Shown: positions 12,898 to 18,457 of the stretch, one piece after another
How positions within the stretch are numbered: position 1 is the first letter of the stretch
Layout: every line of letters begins with the position of its first letter
Virus record (IMG/VR): IMGVR_UViG_3300032163_000050
Coordinates: 1 to 38,482 of that record
Source of the DNA: a virus
Strand: one strand, 5' to 3'
Length of the DNA: 38,482 nt
The notes under the pieces: model-generated
Databases searched by the model: none
What the model saw: the letters and a program-made list of their open reading frames with translations, nothing else
What the model was told of the DNA's origin: nothing
Translations under genes and position numbers: made by a program

Positions 12898-13067
12898 AGC
12901 AGAAATCAGTTACACAATCAGTAGAGCGAATTGTAACTTCATCATGGGATGAGGTAAAACATCTCCTGACAGAGAAAAATACCAGATTGATGGCATGGCC
13001 GTACAGAATGGATCGAACGGCAATTTACATTATTGTGAAACATAACGCAGAAATCAGGGGCGGCTGA
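12894..13067 (+). CDS. Hypothetical protein upstream of the resident attC, 57 aa
   Basis: ATG overlaps the previous stop (ATGA). The product begins MKQKSVTQSVERIVTSSWDE and has a beta-like core (RLMAWPYRMDRTAIYIIVKH). Its last ten codons lie inside the attC at 13040-13097, so its C terminus (NAEIRGG) is attC-encoded. This resembles the way cassette genes run into their attC. Function unknown. Confidence 0.65.
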   Translation: MKQKSVTQSVERIVTSSWDEVKHLLTEKNTRLMAWPYRMDRTAIYIIVKHNAEIRGG

Positions 13068-13097
13068 AAGCCGTCCCGCTGGATTGACGGGTTATGC
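13040..13097 (+). repeat. attC-like site, right locus, resident site (left half plus cassette R'')
   Basis: R' ACATAAC (13040-13046), L' AATCAG, hairpin CGGCT/AGCCG, L'' CTGGATT (pairs with L' if one G bulges out), R'' GTTATGC (13091-13097). Its R' is not the complement of the adjacent R'' but is the exact complement of GTTATGT at 13949-13955, beyond two cassettes. The original uninterrupted site was therefore split at G|TT by cassette insertion. Confidence 0.88.
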
Positions 13098-13133
13098 CAC
13101 GTTTTTAGCCTCGAAAATAATTTGATAAAAAGC

Positions 13134-13162
13134 TTGACTATTATTAGATATAAGGCTAGACT
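13134..13162 (+). promoter_or_regulatory. Promoter within cassette R1
   Basis: TTGACT (13134-13139), a 17-base spacer and TAGACT (13157-13162), in an AT-rich stretch unlike its neighbours. It lies about 48 bases before ATG 13210, leaving room for a short leader and the AGGAGA ribosome site. Confidence 0.7.
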
Positions 13163-13209
13163 GTATTCATGGTTAGCGATTGGCGCGAACCGGCTACAGG
13201 AGAAACAAA

Positions 13210-13443
13210 ATGAACATCATTGAAAAAGACTTTGCCAGCATCCTCAACAATGACCCAGATGGTGAGCGTGTATTTTTGAGCATAGCAAGCGAATTAAACG
13301 ACGATGGCGAAGAGCGGTTTTTTATTGTTACCGATAGCGAGGAAGACACTGGGCCACGCGAGAAAACAAAAGAGGCTGCAAAGGCAAATGCCGAGGCCAT
13401 GTGGGGTACGCCAAATAGCCCCTGGGATTTACAGTACTCATGA
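13210..13443 (+). CDS. Cassette R1 first gene, acidic 77-aa protein
   Basis: AGGAGA precedes ATG 13210 by seven bases. The product starts MNIIEKDFASILNNDPDGER, is strongly acidic and has an alternating core (ERFFIVTDSEEDTG). It ends in an overlap (ATGA) with the second cassette gene. An acidic protein followed by a basic DNA-binding-type protein could be a DNA-mimic/regulator pair or a toxin-antitoxin-like couple. Neither is recognised as a known family. Confidence 0.7.
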   Translation: MNIIEKDFASILNNDPDGERVFLSIASELNDDGEERFFIVTDSEEDTGPREKTKEAAKANAEAMWGTPNSPWDLQYS

Positions 13444-13628
13444 GCGGCGGCAAACGTGAGGGGGCCGGACGGCCCCCAATTGACCCACGATTGCTCAAGG
13501 TGCCGGTGGGGTACAAGCTGCCGCGCTGGCTCGTTGATTGGATACGAGAACAGGATAAACCCGCCGCGCTGCTGATCGAAGAGGCGTTAAAAAAACGGCA
13601 CAAACTGAAACCGCCCGAAGGGGCATAA
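13440..13628 (+). CDS. Cassette R1 second gene, KREGAGRP-type basic protein, 62 aa
   Basis: Begins MSGGKREGAGRPPID, a Gly-Arg-Pro DNA-contact-like start common in short phage and plasmid proteins, then LPRWLVDWIREQDKPAALLI with a helix and EEALKKRHKL. This resembles a small ribbon-helix-helix-type protein. The ATG overlaps the previous stop and its TAA (13626-13628) lies inside the attC R' box, typical for cassette genes. Likely DNA-binding; exact function unknown. Confidence 0.75.
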   Translation: MSGGKREGAGRPPIDPRLLKVPVGYKLPRWLVDWIREQDKPAALLIEEALKKRHKLKPPEGA

Positions 13629-13685
13629 CGTGTAGTTGAGGGGCGCGACGCTTTACCAGCGTCCCGTTCGAACGGAAAGTTAGGC
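13623..13685 (+). repeat. attC-like site of cassette R1
   Basis: R' GCATAAC (13623-13629), L' GTTGAG, perfect hairpin GACGCT/AGCGTC, L'' TTCGAAC with one extrahelical G, R'' GTTAGGC (13679-13685). R' complements GTTATGC at 13091 (the cassette's own start), and R'' belongs to the next cassette. It shares the GTTGAGGGGC segment with the site at 13896. Confidence 0.9.
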
Positions 13686-13949
13686 AACGAAAGGATGGGA
13701 AATGAATAACTGTTTAAATTGTAAGTATGAACCTCTATGGCACGATCCTGTTGGAAAAGAACATCCTCGACAATCAGGTGAGTGTCGTTGGGATGGGGTT
13801 ATTCCTGCTATGCCTAAAATATACAGGATCGAAAAAGGAATCATTGTTAAATATTCCGATAATTCAGGAGTTCCATCAAACTGCAAAACATGGGTGCCTA
13901 ACGTGGAGTTGAGGGGCTGCGCTTCTCAGCAGTCCGCTCGAACGTAGGG
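13680..13949 (+). mobile_element. Integron-like gene cassette R2 (270 bp, one gene)
   Basis: Runs from TTAGGC at 13680 to the G at 13949. Its own R' (GCCTAAC, 13896-13902) is the exact complement of its start GTTAGGC. It contains one gene (13702-13947). Past its end the sequence TTATGT completes the resident R'' that belongs with R' at 13040. The cassette arrived either before or after R1; both sit in tandem. Confidence 0.9.
13702..13947 (+). CDS. Cassette R2 gene, four-cysteine protein, 81 aa
   Basis: ATG at 13702 follows AAGGATGGG. Residues 1-65 hold C4, C7, C28 and C61 (NNCLNCKYEP, GECRWDG, SNCKTWVP), probably a small metal-binding domain, with IPAMPKIYRIEKGIIVKY between. From about residue 66 the reading frame is translated attC (NVELRGCASQQSART), a familiar sign of a cassette gene lacking its own stop before the attC. 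Its overall pattern resembles the four-cysteine phage proteins at 11508 and 12198. Function unknown. Confidence 0.78.
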   Translation: MNNCLNCKYEPLWHDPVGKEHPRQSGECRWDGVIPAMPKIYRIEKGIIVKYSDNSGVPSNCKTWVPNVELRGCASQQSART

Positions 13950-13955
13950 TTATGT
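13896..13955 (+). repeat. attC-like site of cassette R2, with resident R''
   Basis: R' GCCTAAC (13896-13902), L' GTTGAG, hairpin CTGC/GCAG, L'' CTCGAAC with extrahelical G, and R'' GTTATGT (13949-13955). R'' is the far half of the resident site that begins at 13040. Both L boxes are clean. Confidence 0.88.
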
Positions 13956-14202
13956 TTCACAATAGAGTAAGCATGTAAGCCCATGCGTACCAAGCCCATA
14001 AGTATCACATCTTTGCGAAAGCATAGACTATGGCGGCAAGAGTTTGGAGTTGGAAGTTGCGACCAGCACTCTGTCTTTCGTGATATTAGATAAAAGAGCT
14101 TGTTTTTTTTGGAACGATTAGGTAGAAGTTTTATCTACTCTGCGGTTTTTCTTCCCGAAAGGGTAATTTGTCGTAGAGCAAGGTTCCCCCTGAACAGAGT
14201 TT
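13956..14202. other. Non-coding interval before the lysis genes
   Basis: About 250 bases after the cassette locus without a credible gene. In lambdoid phages the late promoter and antitermination site lie here. I see several AT-rich patches but no sigma-70 promoter that I would defend. It ends at the terminator hairpin at 14203. A late promoter pR'-like signal is the best guess for its content. Confidence 0.4.
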
Positions 14203-14226
14203 GCCCGCCTATAGCGGGCTTTTTTT
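14203..14226 (+). terminator. Rho-independent terminator upstream of the endolysin
   Basis: GCCCGC, a short loop and GCGGGC followed by seven T. It lies 12 bases before the endolysin ATG, so late transcription must pass it. That fits an antiterminator-controlled late operon, as in lambda (tR'). Confidence 0.85.
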
Positions 14227-14237
14227 ATGGTGAATCC

Positions 14238-14843
14238 ATGAATATTACTACATCACAGCTGGCACGAATTTTGGAGCGCTCAGAGGCGAGCGTGACGGTC
14301 TGGCAGCCGCCGATCAATACCGCAATGGAAAGATACGGGATTGATACGCCTGTGCGCATAGCGGCATTCCTTTCGCAAATCGGGCACGAATCCGGGAGGT
14401 TGCGGTATGTGCATGAGATATGGAATCCGGTGCAGTGCCCTTGGCAGGCACGCTACGATACACATCCGGGCTTGGGCAATACCAGGCCCGAGGCAATCCG
14501 CATTGCCGCGGATCATGGTTTTAAACCGGGCGAGTGGTGGAAGGGGCACGGACTGATACAAATTACTGGCTATGACAACCATTTGGCTTGTGGCAAAGAG
14601 CTGGGGCTGGATTTTTTGAATCACCCTGAGTTGCTTGAGCAACATCTGAATGCGGCAAAGTCAGCTGCATGGTTCTGGTACGCGCATAACTGCAATAAAT
14701 ATGCGGATAGAGGCGATATTGACGGGGTGAGTGATGTGATCAATATCGGACGCAAAACGGAAAAAGTGGGTGATGCGAATGGTTATGGTGACCGGCTTTC
14801 TATTTATAGCCGGGCGAAGTTTATTTTGATGGAACAAGCATGA
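14238..14843 (+). CDS. GH19 chitinase-fold endolysin
   Basis: 201 residues from ATG 14238; a longer frame upstream runs through the terminator and is rejected. GH19 features: FLSQIGHESG with catalytic Glu51, then Glu60 (YVHEIWNP), KGHGLIQITGYDNH, and AAWFWYAHNCNKYAD near the end. It cleaves the beta-1,4 bonds of peptidoglycan in the periplasm and needs a holin for access because it has no signal peptide. It starts the lysis block, with the holin-like gene overlapping by 4 bases. Confidence 0.9.
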   Translation: MNITTSQLARILERSEASVTVWQPPINTAMERYGIDTPVRIAAFLSQIGHESGRLRYVHEIWNPVQCPWQARYDTHPGLGNTRPEAIRIAADHGFKPGEWWKGHGLIQITGYDNHLACGKELGLDFLNHPELLEQHLNAAKSAAWFWYAHNCNKYADRGDIDGVSDVINIGRKTEKVGDANGYGDRLSIYSRAKFILMEQA

Positions 14844-15199
14844 GTGATGACATAAAAAGCGTGAATATGTGGCTCAACCTATTTACTTGGGAAAACGTAG
14901 GCAACGTCATGGCAGTTCTGGTAATCGCTGGGGCGGTTATCGGGTTTGTCCATGCTGTGACCTCAGACAAGAACGAACACAGCTTGCTGGATATGTTTCT
15001 GCCCCTTGGATCAAGCAAAATGCGAATTAATGGAACATGGGTTGTGGCGATGTTTATTCTCATTTACCAAACCATCGGAAATACAGTCACCGAGGGGGTG
15101 ATTGGTTTAGTCATGGCCGCTTTTGTAACCGACCGCGTGTTTGGCAGGAAAGACGGCAAGGTGGAAGCAAAAAAGCCAGAAGCCGAGACAAAGGAATGA
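14840..15199 (+). CDS. Holin-like membrane protein, 119 aa
   Basis: Contains two clear hydrophobic segments, NVMAVLVIAGAVIGFVHAV (about residues 20-38) and WVVAMFILIYQTIG (about 67-80), with a third weaker one (GVIGLVMAAFV) and a charged C-terminal tail (KVEAKKPEAETKE). The position between endolysin and spanin, with ATGA overlaps on both sides, and the charged tail fit a phage holin. The exact holin class is not recognised. Confidence 0.78.
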   Translation: MSDDIKSVNMWLNLFTWENVGNVMAVLVIAGAVIGFVHAVTSDKNEHSLLDMFLPLGSSKMRINGTWVVAMFILIYQTIGNTVTEGVIGLVMAAFVTDRVFGRKDGKVEAKKPEAETKE

Positions 15200-15696
15200 G
15201 TATCGAGGCAAAATTACTTGCCTGGCTGGTGTCTATAGCCATGGTATTTGCGGTGCTATTCAGTGCGTATGAGTACGGGCGGCATGCCGAAGGGCAGAAG
15301 AGGGACAACGAAGCATTGACTGAGCGACTGGAATACGCAAAAGCCTTTGACAAGGCGCAGGCCGCGAACGACACACTTAAAACCGATGGAGCCGAACAAC
15401 ATGCGCAAGACATTGCAGATAACAACCGTATTCGTGATGAGTTTTCTACTTTTCGCCTGCACCTGCCCAAGCCGTCCGCCTGTACTGGTGTACCCAACCC
15501 CTCCAGCGGAAGCTTGGATGGACTTGCCGGAAGCGGGATACGCCCAGAGCCAGAGCAAGCAGCGTTTGACCGATTTACAGACGGACTTAAACAAGATTCC
15601 TACCGAATAGACTCGGCATTGGACTCATGCAGGGTGGTAGTGACCTGGGCACGCTCTCTATGCAAGCTTAACAATACTTGCATGGAGGCGAAGTGA
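15196..15696 (+). CDS. Rz-like inner-membrane spanin subunit
   Basis: 166 residues from ATG 15196, which overlaps the holin stop. It has an N-terminal signal-anchor (LLAWLVSIAMVFAVLFSAYE) followed by a long periplasmic charged helix (KRDNEALTERLEYAKAF...). An Rz1 lipoprotein is encoded inside it in another frame (15401-15610), the classic embedded arrangement. Together the pair would join inner and outer membranes and break the outer membrane in the last step of lysis. Confidence 0.87.
   Translation: MSIEAKLLAWLVSIAMVFAVLFSAYEYGRHAEGQKRDNEALTERLEYAKAFDKAQAANDTLKTDGAEQHAQDIADNNRIRDEFSTFRLHLPKPSACTGVPNPSSGSLDGLAGSGIRPEPEQAAFDRFTDGLKQDSYRIDSALDSCRVVVTWARSLCKLNNTCMEAK
15401..15610 (+). CDS. Rz1-like outer-membrane spanin lipoprotein, embedded in Rz
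   Basis: 69 residues, read in the +1 frame inside Rz. Starts MRKTLQITTVFVMSFLLFAC, a lipoprotein signal peptide with lipobox LFAC and Cys20, then a Pro-rich periplasmic part (PSRPPVLVYPTPPAEAW). This is the hallmark o-spanin. It should be acylated and sorted to the outer membrane. Confidence 0.9.
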   Translation: MRKTLQITTVFVMSFLLFACTCPSRPPVLVYPTPPAEAWMDLPEAGYAQSQSKQRLTDLQTDLNKIPTE

Positions 15697-16037
15697 TGCC
15701 CCCAGAGAATGAAATGATCGTCTTCCGCCTGACGAACCTGGAAAAGATTACCTCAGACATGGCTGTTGCCGTGAAGAGCATAGCCGAATCGCTGACGACT
15801 TTGGCGCGGCTGGAAGTGAAGCATGAAGAGACTAGGGTGGCTATTGAGCGTGCCTTTGCTGAAATCGAGCGCAACCGAATAGCACAAGAGGTTATTAACA
15901 AGGATATTGAGCATCGTTCCAGAGCTGTTGAATCAGAAATGCCAACCATGAAAATGACTCGTGGCTGGATGATTACCGGCGCAACCAGTGCGCTCGGGAT
16001 ACTTTGTGTTGCAATCATAGCGCTGGTACTCAAATGA
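15696..16037 (+). CDS. Coiled-coil protein with C-terminal membrane segment, 113 aa
   Basis: ATG overlaps the Rz stop by one base (TGATG). The N-terminal 85 residues form a long charged helix (IVFRLTNLEKITSDMAVAVK to AFAEIERNRIAQEV), then WMITGATSALGILCVAIIAL as a C-terminal membrane anchor. Short tail-anchored coiled-coil proteins of this sort occur in phage lysis blocks and may act as a second holin, antiholin or membrane-linked spacer. No family assigned. Confidence 0.72.
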   Translation: MPPENEMIVFRLTNLEKITSDMAVAVKSIAESLTTLARLEVKHEETRVAIERAFAEIERNRIAQEVINKDIEHRSRAVESEMPTMKMTRGWMITGATSALGILCVAIIALVLK

Positions 16038-16264
16038 CCTCAAAACATAAAAGTATTGCCATGACCCGCGTGAATTCCAGCCAAGTAACTCATGCTGGGT
16101 ACGATCCAGAGTCAAAGACGCTTCAAATTCAGTATAAATCGGGCGGAACGTATACCTACAAGGACGTTTCCCAAGAGAACTACGACAAACTGACAAAGGC
16201 AGAATCCTTCGGCAAGTATATGTATACGCATATTGCCGGGCAGCATTCTCACGTAAAGCTATGA
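16034..16264 (+). CDS. KTSC-domain small protein
   Basis: 76 residues; ATG overlaps the previous stop. Residues 12-70 match the KTSC domain pattern (VNSSQVTHAGYDPESKTLQI, GGTYTYKDVSQENYDKL, AESFGKYMYTHI), a small beta-sheet domain found alone in phages and sometimes with other modules. Function not established; the domain name is more certain than any role. It lies directly before the small terminase (ATGA overlap). Confidence 0.85.
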   Translation: MTSKHKSIAMTRVNSSQVTHAGYDPESKTLQIQYKSGGTYTYKDVSQENYDKLTKAESFGKYMYTHIAGQHSHVKL

Positions 16265-16905
16265 GCAATGAAAAGAAGGTAATTGACTGGGAAGCCATCG
16301 AGAAGGATTGGCGCGCTGGGATTAAGTCTGTTTTGCAGATTTCTAAGGAATATGGGTTATCACACACAGCTATAAATAAGCGATTCAAGAAGCTCGGAGT
16401 ACCAAGAGATTTGAAAGCTAAGATAAAAGCCAAAGCCGATGCTATGGTTTCAATCGCTATGGTTTCAGCTTCGGTTTCAACTGAAACCAAGTTTAACGAA
16501 GTAGAGATAATTGAAGCAAATGCCACGATTCAGGCGAATGCGTTGCTTGATCACCGTACAGATATAAAGCGTCACAGAGCATTGTCTATAAGTCTGCTGG
16601 CTGAAATAGAGGCAGAGACAAGTAACCCTGAATTATTCGAGCAGCTTGGAGAAATGCTGGCCAAACCAGATGACAAGGGCAATGACAAGCTGAATGAGCT
16701 TTATCGCAGGGTTATTTCAACACCTTCGCGCATAGACTCAATGAAGAAACTGGCTGAGACATTAAAGACTCTTGTTGCTTTGGAGCGCCAGTCTCTCGGG
16801 CTTGATGATGATAAAAAGCCAGACGACAATCCTATTGGTGAGTTTTTGAAGGCATGCAGTGGCCGAGGATTGCCAGTAGTAACAGATGACGATGAGCAAA
16901 ACTGA
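16261..16905 (+). CDS. Small terminase subunit (TerS-like)
   Basis: 214 residues with an N-terminal helix-turn-helix (DWEAIEKDWRAGIKSVLQIS then KEYGLSHTAINKRFKKLG) that would bind the packaging site, a long central helical region (ASVSTETKFNEVEIIEANAT...) for oligomerisation, and an acidic C terminus (DDKKPDDNP, VVTDDDEQN). Position directly before the large terminase and fold pattern fit TerS. The stop overlaps the next gene's start region. Confidence 0.85.
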   Translation: MSNEKKVIDWEAIEKDWRAGIKSVLQISKEYGLSHTAINKRFKKLGVPRDLKAKIKAKADAMVSIAMVSASVSTETKFNEVEIIEANATIQANALLDHRTDIKRHRALSISLLAEIEAETSNPELFEQLGEMLAKPDDKGNDKLNELYRRVISTPSRIDSMKKLAETLKTLVALERQSLGLDDDKKPDDNPIGEFLKACSGRGLPVVTDDDEQN

Positions 16906-18457
16906 TGCCGCATTTACGCGCCTGAAAGAAGAATACGGCGAAAAACTTGCTGATCCGATGTGGAGAATATGCTCGGGAGCAATTTACAAAATCATCATAA
17001 AGGGCGAAAAAGCCGATGATGAGTTGGTGATTCCGTTCATCCCAAATAAGGCGCAGATGCGCTTTTTGAAGCGAATGCACCACAGAAATTTGATTTTGAA
17101 AGCTAGGCAGCGCGGGTTCACGACACTGATAGCCATTGCGTGGCTGGACCATGCCTTGTGGGTTGGGAATAGTCGGTGCGGTATCGTGGCGCATGACCGA
17201 GAGGCCGCCGAGGTGATATTCCGCGATAAAGTGAAGTTCGCCTATGAAAATATGCCGGAACTATTGAGGCTTGCATTCCCGCTTGGGAAAGATAGCGCCA
17301 GTGAATTGCTGTTTGCTCACAATAATAGCTCTGTTCGTGTGGCTACATCTATGCGCTCAGGAACGATACACCGGCTGCATATATCTGAGTTTGGCAAGAT
17401 ATGTGCCAAATCTCCAGATAAGGCAAAGGAAGTAGTCACTGGGTCACTCCCGGCGGTTCCGACAACTGGCGTGACAGTAATTGAATCGACGGCAGAGGGT
17501 GACGAGGGCGAATTTTATGATATGACGCGCCGGGCTATGGAAATGCAAGAGCAAGGTTTGAAGCTGTCGTCGCGCGATTGGCGGTTTCACTTTTTTGCAT
17601 GGTGGGATGACAGCCCAGAGTATGAGTTGGATGCCGGAATCGTGGCTGTAACGCCACAAGACCATGATTATTTCAATGCCATTGAGATTGAAATGGAGTG
17701 CGAGCTAAGTCAAAGGCAACGTGCATGGTACGTTGCTACACGAGAAGCGGATTTTTCTGGTGTGCGCGAAAGAATGTGGCAGGAATATCCTTCCACACCA
17801 AGCGAGGCGTTTAAGAGGTCTGTTGAGGGATGCTATTACGCGCAGCAGATGGTAGCGGTTCGCACACAAGGGCGTATTTTGCGGATACCAGAGACGCAAG
17901 CCCCAGTAGATACATTCTGGGACATTGGTAATTCTGATGGTTGTGGTATTTGGTTTATGCAGCAAGTTGGGCTTGAGGATAGATTCTTGAAATATGCTGA
18001 AGGCCACGGCCTGACGCTCAAGGACTATATGAAAATACTACAAGACACGGGTTATTTGTTTGGTAAACACTTTTTGCCGCATGACGCAGGTAATAAGCCA
18101 TTAAGCGATACAAATAAGTCTGTGATAGAGCAGCTTGAGACGCTTGGGCTGAAGAATATTGTACGAGTACCGCGTATTAGTGATCTTGGCGCAGGAATTC
18201 AGCTCACCAGAGCGCATTTTCCTTCTGCATGGTTTGATCAAGATGGTTGTGAGCTCGGGATAAGAAGGCTCAATAACTACAAAAAGAAATGGGACTCAAG
18301 ACAGGGAAGATTTAATGAGTCAACCCCAGAAAAGAATGATGGGAATAGTGAGGGTGCTGATGCTTTTAGGCAGTGGGCCCAGGCTAAGGACTCCGGGTTA
18401 ATTGGACGTAAAGCAGATAAAGGATTGGACTATGGTGCAAGATCAGATTGGTTCTAA
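16892..18457 (+). CDS. Large terminase subunit (TerL), packaging motor
   Basis: 521 residues. The N-terminal ATPase has a Walker A-like loop near residues 70-78 (KARQRGFTT) and Walker B-like LHISEFG. The C-terminal nuclease domain carries its acidic residues in FWDIGNSDGCG, LPHDAG and EGADAFRQ. It powers DNA translocation into the prohead and cuts genome ends. ATG 16892 is used; 16886 is also possible (two codons longer), and neither has a strong ribosome site. The gene overlaps terS, and the portal start lies inside its end. Confidence 0.9.
   Translation: MSKTDAAFTRLKEEYGEKLADPMWRICSGAIYKIIIKGEKADDELVIPFIPNKAQMRFLKRMHHRNLILKARQRGFTTLIAIAWLDHALWVGNSRCGIVAHDREAAEVIFRDKVKFAYENMPELLRLAFPLGKDSASELLFAHNNSSVRVATSMRSGTIHRLHISEFGKICAKSPDKAKEVVTGSLPAVPTTGVTVIESTAEGDEGEFYDMTRRAMEMQEQGLKLSSRDWRFHFFAWWDDSPEYELDAGIVAVTPQDHDYFNAIEIEMECELSQRQRAWYVATREADFSGVRERMWQEYPSTPSEAFKRSVEGCYYAQQMVAVRTQGRILRIPETQAPVDTFWDIGNSDGCGIWFMQQVGLEDRFLKYAEGHGLTLKDYMKILQDTGYLFGKHFLPHDAGNKPLSDTNKSVIEQLETLGLKNIVRVPRISDLGAGIQLTRAHFPSAWFDQDGCELGIRRLNNYKKKWDSRQGRFNESTPEKNDGNSEGADAFRQWAQAKDSGLIGRKADKGLDYGARSDWF

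Larger units (their letters stand above)
13092..13679 (+). mobile_element. Integron-like gene cassette R1 (588 bp, two genes and promoter)
   Basis: Starts with TTATGC at 13092 and ends at the G of GTTAGGC at 13679. The R' box of its own attC (GCATAAC, 13623-13629) is the exact complement of its start GTTATGC. It carries a sigma-70 type promoter (13134-13162), a 77-residue gene and a 62-residue gene coupled by ATGA, and a terminal attC. A promoter inside a cassette is less common and suits genes that must be expressed at any position. Confidence 0.88.

Noticed and set aside
14100-14237. N-terminal extension of the endolysin
   Set aside because: The extended frame runs through the rho-independent terminator and adds residues unrelated to GH19; ATG 14238 gives the normal start.
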